Shown here one piece after another: positions 1-8,004 of a stretch of 55,713 nt of DNA. Position numbers and translations under genes: made by a program. Under the pieces are notes generated by a model, which was not told the DNA's origin, did not search any database, and saw nothing but the letters and a program-made list of their open reading frames with translations. Source of the stretch: UMGS1696 sp964621165. GTDB lineage: Bacteria > Bacillota > Clostridia > Oscillospirales > CAG-272. Where the stretch lies: the NCBI GenBank assembly GCA_964621165.1, contig CAZULC010000013.1:1-55713 (forward strand). The letters are read 5' to 3'. Position 1 is the first letter of the stretch, and each line of letters starts with the position of its first letter.

Positions 1-2
1 CC

Positions 3-740
3 GATCTGCGTTATCAAGACGAGATCCACGGTTCCTTGCTTGATCAAATCGATCGCATCATCGAAATTGTTCATTTGAAATACATGAAAGCGAAAATCAC
101 CTACGAGGGAGTGCAGCGGATCGAGCGATATTTTATCCCGGACGAGGCTCTGCGTGAGGCTTTGCTGAATGCGCTGTGCCATAAAGATTATGCGCGCGGC
201 ATTCCGATCCAAGTGAGCGTTTACGATGATAGATTGTATATTGCCAACTGTGGACGTCTTCCAGAGAACTGGTCTACAGAAAAACTCATGGAAAAGCATT
301 CCTCCGAGCCGTTCAATCCCAATATTGCTCATGTTTTCTATTTGGCAGGATTTATTGAGAGCTGGGGTCGCGGTGTCGAGAAGATATGTGATGCCTGCAA
401 AGCGGATAATGTTCCTTTGCCTGAATATGACATTACCGGTAATTCCGTTATGATAAAATTTATTGCTCCGGAAGACAGAGTTATTCGGCTTGGCTCTAAT
501 GGCGCAAATGTCTCTAATCATGTCTCTAATGTCCCTAATCCGTTGGGACAGCTATCAGAAACCGAGAAAAGAATCTTGCAGGTTATAATTGAGGATCCTA
601 CGATAACATCGCAGGACATTGCCGAAAGATGTGATATCTCTCGAAAAACTGTTACAAGGAACTGCAAGTCACTAAAAGAAAAGGGCTTCATTGCTCGTGA
701 AGGCAATACGCGCGGCAAATGGATCGTTCTTAAAAATTAA
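3..740 (+). CDS. ATP-binding protein with C-terminal winged helix, 5' truncated (RecG-like/AlbA_2 family)
   Basis: The reading frame is open to the left edge (it already encodes DLRYQDEIHGS before the first possible start at 36), so only the C-terminal part is present. Visible are the region typical of the 'ATP-dependent DNA helicase RecG-related / AlbA_2' family, with the conserved PDEALREALLNALCHKDY and FYLAGFIESWGRGVEKI stretches (GHKL-type ATPase C-terminal domain, PF13749-like), and then a winged-helix DNA-binding domain over the last 60 residues (ITSQDIAERCDISRKTVTRN). Members of this family are usually transcription regulators or orphan DNA-binding ATPases, not true RecG helicases. The target is unknown. 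A low-complexity NVSNHVSNVPN linker separates the two parts. Confidence 0.8.
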   Translation, partial: DLRYQDEIHGSLLDQIDRIIEIVHLKYMKAKITYEGVQRIERYFIPDEALREALLNALCHKDYARGIPIQVSVYDDRLYIANCGRLPENWSTEKLMEKHSSEPFNPNIAHVFYLAGFIESWGRGVEKICDACKADNVPLPEYDITGNSVMIKFIAPEDRVIRLGSNGANVSNHVSNVPNPLGQLSETEKRILQVIIEDPTITSQDIAERCDISRKTVTRNCKSLKEKGFIAREGNTRGKWIVLKN

Positions 741-857
741 CGCAGTGGGTTGAACAAGCTGAATAATCCAACAGTTGAGGAATCCGAGGTTAATGGTTAC
801 ACATTTTAACGATTACTATACCTTTTAATGAAAGGTCAGCGGGGTGTGCGTTTTGTA

Positions 858-2182
858 TCAAAGTAGGTCACTACTTTCAAATTTGTCAGGCAGTACCAAA
901 TCATATTCTCCACAGTCCAGCCGGATTTGCTCAGTCAAAGCCTCATCCACGGGAACAGCTTCACCGGAGACAGCGTTTTCAGTTTCCGTTGGCACGTGGA
1001 CCGCGTTATCTTCCACGTCATTTGTCAATCTGCACAACATAATGTTTCCGCAAAGCACCACAAGCGCCAGAGTCACAACAATCGTCCATGAACCGCGTTT
1101 TTTACGGCTTTTTCCCGTAATTTCACGAAGCCGTTCCACCGCCAGACTTTTTTTCTGACTGAATCCGATGGTCAGCTCCGTCCTATTTTCACGGCACTTT
1201 TTAATAATGTCAAGCACTACACCGCCATAAGCAAACCGCGCCGCGTCACTGAGTCCGGACAGAGCCAGCTCGTCACAGGACAGTTCCATGTACCTTTGCT
1301 GTTCGCGAACCGCAGCATACGCGAGAGGATTGTACCAATTTACGCCTTTTGCAAACATTCCGACAAGCTTCATCCATGTGTCACGGCGGCGCAGGTGAGT
1401 CAACTCATGAGCGAACACTCCCACAAGGTCGTTCTGCGTGAAGCTGATGTCCGGAAGAACCATCATGGACTTAAAAAATCCGCACACCATCGGGCTTGAA
1501 GCGTCGGCGTATATGTAAAGCTCGGGAACACGCTTGACGCCAAACCGCCTGCACATCAGAGTATATGTTGATTTTATATCCTCCGGTGCGGGAATCGCAC
1601 ATTTTTTTATGGTATTTATGTAAATATTATATAGTATAATCCCGCGAATCATATATAAAACCGCACCTGCGGCCCACACAATTCCGCCCAATCCAAGCAG
1701 CAGAATATACAGAGGAATTGTCGGCAAGCCAAAGCTGATTTTATTGTGCGGCATGTCGTCCACTTGAGAAACATCACTTCCGGGTAAGGTTTCCGCTTTG
1801 ACTGACGATTTCTCCGCACCGCCGGAAGTTTCAGGAACAGAAAAAGTTTTCGCTTCACTCTCATGTACTGTTTTAATTGATAAATCAACCTCATGCAGAC
1901 CTCCATCGGTCTCAGCAGGAACTGTCTCCACGCTGACATCACTTATTGCCTATGGTGCTTCGAGAGAAACATTACATAATGATGGAAAAAATCAGGCGAA
2001 AAGGGAAGCGTGAGCCTCAGCACAACAAGAGTATACAGAAGACAGTAGCTGTTCATTTTATATTTCATTCCCGATAACCGAGTGAAGAAGAGCAGAATCA
2101 GAATCACAGCCGACGCCGGTACAGCCACGGATAACGCCCGAAGAAAGCTCTCCGCAAAGAAGTATAAAACGTGCTCACTCAT
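858..2182 (-). pseudogene. BlaR1/MecR1-type M56 metallopeptidase sensor, split by a frameshift
   Basis: Two frames together make one BlaR1-like protein. The first (2182 to 1943) encodes about 79 residues with two membrane helices and ends at TAA 1943. The second (readable from about 1950, nominal GTG at 1931, to 858) continues with a third helix and the M56 zinc protease core: HELTH (HExxH) followed by CDELALS with the downstream glutamate. Another hydrophobic segment follows (WTIVVTLALVVLCGNIML). The two frames overlap only within GCAATA near 1945-1950, so a single-base indel in the extracellular loop explains the break. The start has a good SD (GAGAGG) inside blaI and overlaps blaI by 8 nt, as in classic blaI-blaR operons. 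It could be a true pseudogene or a sequencing/assembly error. An intact homologue would sense an envelope signal and trigger loss of BlaI. Confidence 0.75.
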
Positions 2183-2585
2183 TTTTATGACCTCTCTTGT
2201 TCAGAATCCGGGACAGTTCCTCAATATCCTCGTCAGTCAGGTCATCTGAATCAATCATGGAAGCAATAAAATTCTTAAGTGCCGACTTGCTCCCCTGTGC
2301 GTCCTTTATACGCCGGACAAACTGTTTTGACTCAAAGCTCCTGTACTCCTCCTCGCTGACCTGTGGATAATACAGGTGTGTGTACCCGCTTTTGTCAACC
2401 GTCAAATATCCTTTTTCGCAGAGCCGCGTCAGAATCACATGGATTGTCGCCTTTTTCCACCCCTTTGAGTCAGCCAGCTCCCTCGTTATCTCGCCCGCAG
2501 CGATTCCACCGCCGGATTCCTTTTTCCAAATCACGTCCATCACACACAGCTCTGTTTCAGGTAGAATCCTGTCAAATTCCTTCAT
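2175..2585 (-). CDS. BlaI/MecI/CopY-family transcriptional repressor
   Basis: About 136 aa. The N-terminal winged helix (ATIHVILTRLCEKGYLTV) and the length match Penicillinase_R (PF03965) repressors, which dimerise through a C-terminal helical region (here the acidic DLTDEDIEELSRIL). An upstream ATG at 2612 exists in frame, but ATG 2585 has GGAGG five bases before it and begins with the usual 'xxEFDRILPxE' leader, so I use 2585. It overlaps the M56 sensor gene, with which it should form a sensor/repressor pair. A promoter with an ACAATTGT palindrome between -10 and the SD fits autoregulation. Because the sensor is frameshifted, the repressor may be locked on or respond to another protease. 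Confidence 0.9.
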   Translation of the reverse strand: MKEFDRILPETELCVMDVIWKKESGGGIAAGEITRELADSKGWKKATIHVILTRLCEKGYLTVDKSGYTHLYYPQVSEEEYRSFESKQFVRRIKDAQGSKSALKNFIASMIDSDDLTDEDIEELSRILNKRGHKNE

Positions 2586-2608
2586 TTTGTCCTCCAATAA
2601 AAGTGAAT

Positions 2609-2654
2609 ACAATTGTCTCTACCTATAATATACACAACCGGAGACTAATGTCAA
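2609..2654 (-). promoter_or_regulatory. blaI promoter with possible BlaI operator
   Basis: On the minus strand TTGACA (2654-2649), an 18-nt spacer and TATTAT (2630-2625) form a good sigma-A promoter. The perfect 8-bp palindrome ACAATTGT (2616-2609), near the likely transcription start, resembles the TACA/TGTA core bound by BlaI-type repressors. Operator identity is inference. Confidence 0.6.
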
Positions 2655-2694
2655 TACTTTTGGAGAAATAACTGAAGCAGTATTTTATTCCATA

Positions 2695-2730
2695 AAGCAA
2701 AAAGCCGAAGCCTGTCTGACAGACCTCAGC
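2695..2730 (-). terminator. Rho-independent terminator of polA
   Basis: Just downstream of the polA stop, the minus-strand RNA can pair GCUGAGGU with GCUUCGGC (wobbles allowed) and CUGU with ACAG around a 3-nt loop, followed by UUUUUGCUUU. The position and U-run fit an intrinsic terminator. Confidence 0.75.
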
Positions 2731-2739
2731 ATTTTCGAT

Positions 2740-5277
2740 TTATTTTGCCTCAAGCCAGTTTCTGCCAACTCCGCAGTCGGCTGTAAGGGGAACAGAAAGT
2801 CTGACCGCGCTCTCCATCTCCCGAACCAGAATTTCAGCGGCTTGGTCAGCACAGCTCTCAGATGCTTCGACAATCAGTTCGTCGTGAACCTGCATTATGA
2901 GCCGCGCGTCTATCTTGGCTTCCTTCAACGCCCGATTTACGTTTATCATCGCGATTTTGATGACGTCCGCCGCCGAACCTTGGATGGGGCTGTTCATCGC
3001 CACCCTCTCGCCGAATGCCTTTACATTCTTGTTTGAAGCCGACAGCTCGGGAATATTCCTTCTTCTGCTGAACATTGTTGTGGTGTACCCATCTTCTTTG
3101 GCTTTGGCGACGGTTTCCTTGAGATAACGGTCAACTCCGGAATAGGTTGAGAGGTAGTTTTGGATGTATTCCTTTGCCACTCTGCGCGGGATTCCCAAAT
3201 CCTTGGCCAGCGAAAACTCGCCGATTCCGTAGACAATACCGAAGTTCACCGCCTTTGCACGCCTGCGCTGTTCCGGAGTGACCTCGTCCTGATCCACGCC
3301 GAACACCTGCGAAGCCACAGCCGCGTGAATGTCCTCGCCGTCAATAAAGGCCTGACCCATAACTTTATCCTTGGACAGAGCCGCCAAAAGCCGAAGCTCG
3401 ATCTGTGAGTAGTCCGCGTCAATCAGGACATAGCCGTCATCCGTGATAAAGAACCGCCGAAGCTCACGTCCCATGTCAATACGCACCGGAATGTTCTGCA
3501 GATTCGGGTCGGATGACGCGAGACGTCCGGTAGCGGTTCCGGTCTGGTTTAGCTTTGTGTGAATCCTGCCGTTTGCGTCGGCCTGTGAAGCTAAATTCTC
3601 ACCGTAGGTCCCACGGAGCTTCGCTGTTTGCCGGTAGAGAAGTATGTCTGAGATTATAGTGTGGTACGGCCGCAGTTCCTCGAGGGTTTCCGCGTTTGTA
3701 GAGTAGCCGGTTTTCGTCTTTCGTCCCGAGGGTAATCCCAAGTCCTCGAATAAAACCTCACCAAGCTGCCTCGGAGAATTGATGTTGAACTGCCGTCCCG
3801 CCTGCGCCCAGATTGCGTCCGCCAAGGTGTTCTCCTGAATTAAAAGCTCGTGAGCGTATGAAACAATGCCCTCGGGGTCGATTTTGAAGCCTATTTCCTC
3901 CATTTCCGCCAGAACACGGGACAGCGGAATCTCAATCTCACGCATCAGGGAAGTCATGCCGCGCTCTTCTATGGTTTTCTCCATATCCTTTGAAATCAGA
4001 TACAACGCGCAGACTGATTCAGCCGTATTATCCGGTGTGAATGAAGAATATTCCTGCAAAACGTTGTCAATTGTGTACTTTCCTTCTCCGGAATTGATGA
4101 GGTACGCTCCAAGCATAACGTCAAACACACAGTCAACCTCATCCCCCGATATGTGAAGGGTGCGTAAAAGCGACTTAAAATCGTGGCAGATTATCCTGTT
4201 GTTCCTGATGAATTCGCAAATCTCACTGGCCTCAGCTGAATTTTTGACGAACACATCGACTCCGTTTTCGGTGTATGCCGCGTCAGTTCCGTCATAGTAA
4301 AACGCAAACAATCCGCCGTTTATGCCATTTAGCGACCCAACCTGATTCACTCGAATCTCCGCCTTCTTGTTTTCCTTGACACCGGAATCAGATCCACTGA
4401 AGCTGCCGCTTGGAATTATTCCGAACCTTTTCACCATTGCGTTGAACTCAAGCTTCCCGCACAAATCACAGAATTCGTCCCCCATGACTTCACGGACAGC
4501 AAACAGCTCCTCAGCCGGACAGATAGGAGCGTCACGGCGGATCAGGGCAAGCTCACGGGACATGTAAGCCGAATCCCTGCCTGCATCAAGCTTTTTCACA
4601 ACGGACGAAGTTTGTCCGAAATATCCGTTTTCCGCGTTGCCGTACAGCTCATCAAGACTGCCGGAGGACTGAATCAGCCTGAAAGCAGTCTTTTCCCCGA
4701 TTCCGCTGACTCCGGGAATATTGTCCGACGAGTCCCCCATGAGTGCCTTCACGTCGACGAACTGACTCGGCTTGATTCCGTATGTCTTTTCAAATTCCTC
4801 AGGAGTGACGTATAAGTCTTCCTTGTTCTTTGCCAAAACCACCGTTGTCATGTCCGTGATGAGTTGGAGTGAGTCCCTGTCTCCGGTGACGATAAACGTG
4901 TCGATTCCGTTGTTTTCAGCCATAAAAGCCGCCGTGCCGATGATGTCGTCAGCCTCAAATCCGGGACACTCGATTATTTTGTACCCCAAATACTCCGCCG
5001 CACGCTGAATGTATGGCATCTGAACCTTAAGTTCCTCCGGCATGCCCTTGCGCGTACCCTTGTAGTTAGAATACTGGATATGACGGAATGTAGGCTGATG
5101 CACGTCAAAGGCACATGCCATGTAGTCCGGCTGAATCGCATCCATATGCTTTTTCAGTATGTTCAGAAATCCGTAAACCGCGTTTGTGGGAAGCCCATCC
5201 TTGTTTGACAGAGGCCGAATCCCATAAAAAGCCCGGTTGGCAATGCTGTTGCCGTCTATGATTAGAAATTTTTTCAT
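2740..5277 (-). CDS. polA: DNA polymerase I
   Basis: 845 aa, the normal Firmicute length. The N-terminal 5'-nuclease (about 1-290) has DGNSIANRAFYG, VTGDRDSLQL and the helix-hairpin-helix GDSSDNIPGVSGIGEKTA. The central 3'-5' exonuclease fold is present but shows no DxE metal-binding motif (FAFYYDGTDAAY occupies that place), so proofreading is probably lost, as in Bacillus. The C-terminal polymerase has motif A DADYSQIELRLLAALS, the O-helix RRRAKAVNFGIVYG (the Phe that disfavours dideoxynucleotides) and motif C MQVHDELIVEA near residue 800. It fills gaps in Okazaki-fragment maturation and repair. The SD GAGG precedes the ATG by a normal distance. Monocistronic, with its own terminator. Confidence 0.97.
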   Translation of the reverse strand: MKKFLIIDGNSIANRAFYGIRPLSNKDGLPTNAVYGFLNILKKHMDAIQPDYMACAFDVHQPTFRHIQYSNYKGTRKGMPEELKVQMPYIQRAAEYLGYKIIECPGFEADDIIGTAAFMAENNGIDTFIVTGDRDSLQLITDMTTVVLAKNKEDLYVTPEEFEKTYGIKPSQFVDVKALMGDSSDNIPGVSGIGEKTAFRLIQSSGSLDELYGNAENGYFGQTSSVVKKLDAGRDSAYMSRELALIRRDAPICPAEELFAVREVMGDEFCDLCGKLEFNAMVKRFGIIPSGSFSGSDSGVKENKKAEIRVNQVGSLNGINGGLFAFYYDGTDAAYTENGVDVFVKNSAEASEICEFIRNNRIICHDFKSLLRTLHISGDEVDCVFDVMLGAYLINSGEGKYTIDNVLQEYSSFTPDNTAESVCALYLISKDMEKTIEERGMTSLMREIEIPLSRVLAEMEEIGFKIDPEGIVSYAHELLIQENTLADAIWAQAGRQFNINSPRQLGEVLFEDLGLPSGRKTKTGYSTNAETLEELRPYHTIISDILLYRQTAKLRGTYGENLASQADANGRIHTKLNQTGTATGRLASSDPNLQNIPVRIDMGRELRRFFITDDGYVLIDADYSQIELRLLAALSKDKVMGQAFIDGEDIHAAVASQVFGVDQDEVTPEQRRRAKAVNFGIVYGIGEFSLAKDLGIPRRVAKEYIQNYLSTYSGVDRYLKETVAKAKEDGYTTTMFSRRRNIPELSASNKNVKAFGERVAMNSPIQGSAADVIKIAMINVNRALKEAKIDARLIMQVHDELIVEASESCADQAAEILVREMESAVRLSVPLTADCGVGRNWLEAK

Positions 5278-5386
5278 ATCAATACCTCATTTGCCGCATA
5301 ACGGCATACAAATATTAATGAAAGAATTCTGGTCGGCTGAAAGCCGATGAAAAATAATGGGTTCCTGTTTTTCAAGGAATTCTTTT
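5278..5386. other. polA leader region with nested inverted repeats
   Basis: Non-coding, AT-rich. Read on the polA strand it contains a hairpin TGCCG/CGGCA (5292-5306) directly before the polA SD, a perfect hairpin TCGGCT-GAA-AGCCGA (5333-5347) and an enclosing 9-bp inverted repeat AAAGAATTC (5321-5329) / GAATTCTTT (5377-5385). There is no U-run, so these look more like leader structure than terminators. No clear -35/-10 was found for polA. Confidence 0.45.
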
Positions 5387-5434
5387 GTGTGAAATCGGTT
5401 CACTACAAATTTAGTTATACTATATATTTCGCGC
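5387..5434. repeat. 48-bp palindromic element, copy A
   Basis: Ends GTGTGAAAT ... ATTTCGCGC can pair as RNA or single strand with two G-U wobbles. It matches copy B at 26891-26938 at 40 of 48 positions with no gaps. Shared core: CAAATT(T/A)AGTTATAC. It lies between polA and the remains of the nitroreductase gene. Confidence 0.7.
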
Positions 5435-5464
5435 TAATCCCTGATATTTATAATATTATTAATT

Positions 5465-6391
5465 TTAATTTACGTACAATGCTTGTTCAAAGTGAAAAAA
5501 ATGTATTACTGCGCAGTTTTGGCTTTTTTCCACAGCGTCAAGCAAATCTATGCCGTCCACAGTCGCACCGCATAAGTCACATGAGGTAAACCTCGCGTTT
5601 CTCAGCTAAGTATTCTTGAATTCCACTTCATTCAACTCCACATTTTCAAAGCGTGTACCATTCATGTAAAGACCGCCGAAGCTGGGGCCGGAAATATCCA
5701 TATTACTGAATTTTGCTCCCTTCATGTTGATGTCTGTACAATCCACGTTCTGCATATTTATATTATTTAACGACGAGTCAGGCATGCCGACATCATCGAA
5801 TACCTACGAGGGAAGCCATGCGTGTTTCAATGTGAACGGAGTTTTTTCTTCAGGCTGGGATGGCATATCAGGCACTTCACCAACAAATGTAACTACTTCG
5901 TCAATTGGCTTGCGTGTCCGCGGAGGCAGTTTTGCGGTGGTTTCTCCAACAGGCATAAGCGCGACCGGTGTAAATTCCGCAGGGATGTTCAGTGACTCGC
6001 GGTATTTATCCTGGTCATAGGCACCGATTATTCATCCGCCCAAGTCCACATCCGTCGCCGCCAAAAGCATGTTTTCCATTGCACGAGCGGTGTCCTGAAT
6101 CACAAACTTAGCTGTTCTTTCTTTTTTACCGAAGCGGGATTCAATAGCGCGGCTGTCAGTGCATGCAACGAAAATGACCGGAGCGGTGGAAACCCAGTTT
6201 TCGGCAAATTCGTGGAAGCTGTTTCGTGCGTCAGGATCCGTAACACAGTAAAAATGACATGACTGCATATTGCATGCGCTTGGTGCGTTTATCGCGGCTT
6301 CAAGGATATACTTCACCTCATCCGCTGTGGGAATTCTTTCAGTGAACGAGCGTATGTTCTGTCTTTCAAAAATTGCGCTTTTCAATTCCAT
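5465..6391 (-). pseudogene. Nitroreductase with in-frame pentapeptide-repeat tail, broken by three stop codons
   Basis: One frame can be read from ATG 6391 to TAA 5465, interrupted by TGA (6034-6032), TAG (5806-5804) and TAG (5608-5606). The first 119 residues are the N-terminal half of an FMN-dependent nitroreductase (FERQNIRSF, NAPSACNMQSCHFYCV, AMENMLLAATDVDLGG). The TGA replaces a residue in the usual LGGCWIG motif. The frame then gives the family's C-terminal part (YRESLNIPAEFTPVALMPVG, TRKPIDEVV) and next a pentapeptide-repeat stretch (DINMKGAKFSNMDISG, NGTRFENVELNEVEF, LRNARFTSCDLCGATVDG). Length and frame are preserved and only nonsense changes are seen, so decay looks recent. Whether the two parts were one protein originally is inference from the shared frame. 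The SD AAAGGA precedes the start. Confidence 0.8.
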
Positions 6392-6421
6392 AATATGTCA
6401 ATCCTTTCATGCATTACGGGC

Positions 6422-6591
6422 GGGGAAGCCCCCGCGGGTTATCTCGGCGTTTCTTCAGCTGAAACCTAAACAGCTCCCACGACGACGTAACTTAAGCTCC
6501 CGCAGTGGGGAAGCCCCCGCGGGCAGATACGGCTTTTCTACATTTGGAGCTTATACAACTCCCACGATGACATAACTTAAGCTCCCGCAGA
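6422..6591. repeat. Two tandem copies of an 85-bp GC-rich hairpin repeat
   Basis: Exact period of 85 bp. Both units start with GGGGAAGCCCCCGCGGG (6422, 6507) and end with CTTAAGCTCCCGCAG (the GCTCCCGCAG at 6496 and 6581). The middles diverge, except ACTCCCACGATGACATAA against GCTCCCACGACGACGTAA. The junction folds as CCCGC-agt-GGGG-aag-CCCC-c-GCGGG, a very stable stem. The repeat lies between the nitroreductase start and a lipoprotein gene. No ORF covers it. Confidence 0.85.
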
Positions 6592-6686
6592 ATCACATTA
6601 ACTTTATTATATCATATTTTTGTAAAAAATAGAAGAGTTAGGGCTAATTTTAAATCAAATAATTTTCAAAATTTTTACCTATTGTC

Positions 6687-6715
6687 TTGCAAACACGCCT
6701 GATATGTTATATAAT
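6687..6715 (+). promoter_or_regulatory. Sigma-A promoter of the small lipoprotein gene
   Basis: TTGCAA (6687-6692), 17-nt spacer, perfect TATAAT (6710-6715), about 40 bp upstream of the start codon. Confidence 0.65.
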
Positions 6716-6754
6716 AGTAATATATAACAAACGTAAAAAGAGAAAGGAACTCCC

Positions 6755-7171
6755 ATGAAAAAACTGACTGCCGTTATGCTCGCCGCCCTGATGTTTCTTT
6801 TGCTCCTTGCTTCCTGCGACGCTCCTGGGACTTACAAAATCGCCGACCTTCTTCCGCCGTTGATAGATTCAAAAACCGCCTACCCATACATTACATCCGT
6901 GGATGTGGTCCGTGAGTCCGACGGTGAGTGTGTTTCTCTGACTGGCGGAGATATAGATACCGTCCGTATGCAGCTCGAGGGAATAAAGGGAAGCCGCAAA
7001 AAGGACGACGGCTCATGTCTGTCAACCTACACAGTAACGTTCCACACCACAGACTCCGACTTTACCTTCGGCCTTGCTGACAAATACAACCTCACCTGCG
7101 GCGGATACATTTACCTCATCATATACTCGAGTGTGGATATGGTTTATTTTGAAAACCTGTTTACAGAATAA
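6755..7171 (+). CDS. Small secreted lipoprotein, unknown function
   Basis: 138 aa with a lipoprotein signal peptide: MKK, a hydrophobic core, then the lipobox LLAS-C with the lipidated Cys at residue 21. The remaining about 115 residues are soluble and I do not recognise a family. They contain SVDVVRESDGECVSL and a TYTVTFHTTDSDFTFGLADKYN region that looks like beta strands. The SD GAAAGGA and a sigma-A promoter precede it, and a terminator follows, so it is a single-gene unit. It should be anchored in the outer leaflet of the cytoplasmic membrane. Confidence 0.8.
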   Translation: MKKLTAVMLAALMFLLLLASCDAPGTYKIADLLPPLIDSKTAYPYITSVDVVRESDGECVSLTGGDIDTVRMQLEGIKGSRKKDDGSCLSTYTVTFHTTDSDFTFGLADKYNLTCGGYIYLIIYSSVDMVYFENLFTE

Positions 7172-7179
7172 TAAAAGAA

Positions 7180-7224
7180 ATACGGCCAACCCATCTGTTC
7201 TGAACTGACCGTATATCTTTTTTT
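7180..7224. terminator. Rho-independent terminator between convergent genes
   Basis: Stem ATACGG (7180-7185) / CCGTAT (7209-7214) followed by T8 on the plus strand. It ends the lipoprotein transcript. The converging zinc-ribbon gene may share it in reverse, though its T-run there is poor. Confidence 0.7.
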
Positions 7225-7237
7225 TAAGAAAGAGTAA

Positions 7238-7783
7238 TTATTCGTTTACTTCGTCGTCGGACTTGACTTCGGTTTCTTCCGTGTTTTCAGTATGAGCGTC
7301 GCCACCGCAGCATTCAGGCTTTTCTTCAACCGGTTCATCACAGCAACAGGGTTCTTCTCTCTCACATCCGCAGGACTCGGACTCGTCACAGCAGCATTCT
7401 TCTTCCGGTTCGGGTTCAACCGGCTTTTCCTGCTTTGTTCCGCACTTGGGACAGAAGAGAGAGTCGTCGGAAATTTCCGCGCCACAGCCGGAGCAGATTG
7501 TTACCTTTCGGAGCTTGGCAATGTCGCTCTTGAGCTTTTCGATATCAGCGGAGAGCTTGTCGGCCTTCATAACCGCAGAAGCGATGTCGGAGGTGTAGTC
7601 AATGCCTTTTCTTTCAGCTTCGTAGAACATTCTTCCAATGTCCTCGAATACTCCTGCCAGCTTTGTTTCGCTTGACTTGAGGTTGAAGTTGAGCTTTGTG
7701 ATGTTTGTAAGCTCCTCGGTTTTCTTGACAGCTTTATTAGCTACGTCTGTAGCATTGCGCTTTAAATCTTCGAATAATGACAT
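7238..7783 (-). CDS. Coiled-coil/zinc-ribbon protein with cysteine-rich acidic tail
   Basis: 181 aa. The N-terminal 90 residues are helical and charged (probable coiled coil: KAVKKTEELTNITKLN, DKLSADIEKLKSDIAKL). A zinc ribbon follows, with C97-x2-C100 and C111-x2-C114 (ICSGCGAEISDDSLFCPKCG). The last 60 residues are very acidic and contain repeated CCCDE-like clusters (EEECCCDESESCGCE, EEPCCCDEPVEEKPECCGG). The front half is like the many clostridial 'zinc ribbon domain-containing proteins' of unknown role. The tail looks like a metal-binding or redox segment, which is inference. No membrane segment. Monocistronic. Confidence 0.8.
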   Translation of the reverse strand: MSLFEDLKRNATDVANKAVKKTEELTNITKLNFNLKSSETKLAGVFEDIGRMFYEAERKGIDYTSDIASAVMKADKLSADIEKLKSDIAKLRKVTICSGCGAEISDDSLFCPKCGTKQEKPVEPEPEEECCCDESESCGCEREEPCCCDEPVEEKPECCGGDAHTENTEETEVKSDDEVNE

Positions 7784-7884
7784 TGTTTAAATCCTTTCTA
7801 TATTTTAGTTTTGCTTGGATATCACTTTCAACACCATTATTATACTACGAATACGGCGAAAAGTCAAATTAAAACTTAATTAAT

Positions 7885-7913
7885 TTGTAAACATTCGTGG
7901 GAGCTTTTATAAA
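7885..7913 (+). promoter_or_regulatory. Possible promoter of spoVAC
   Basis: TTGTAA (7885-7890), 17-nt spacer, TATAAA (7908-7913), about 90 bp upstream of the start. This is sigma-A-like. Forespore genes normally use sigma-G, and I could not find a convincing sigma-G pair here. Confidence 0.35.
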
Positions 7914-8004
7914 AAAATTCTGAGAATATTTTAATCCAGTCTTGGGATAATGTTAATGTGAGCTTAATTTAACGACAAAACCCGAAAGAAGGATTAAACT
8001 GTAT

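Noticed and set aside
820..836. ACCTTT/AAAGGT hairpin between the first gene and the blaR remnant
   Set aside because: No T-run on either side, so not a convincing terminator.
1649..1942. 97-codon minus-strand frame at the blaR break
   Set aside because: Considered as a third part of the M56 sensor, but its Arg/Cys/Leu-rich translation does not fit the family; the other two frames do.
5347..5589. 80-codon plus-strand frame near polA
   Set aside because: Overlaps the 48-bp palindromic element and the tail of the pseudogene; no SD and AT-rich composition only.
5724..6020. 98-codon plus-strand frame
   Set aside because: Antisense to the nitroreductase-pentapeptide pseudogene, which has clear family similarity on the minus strand.
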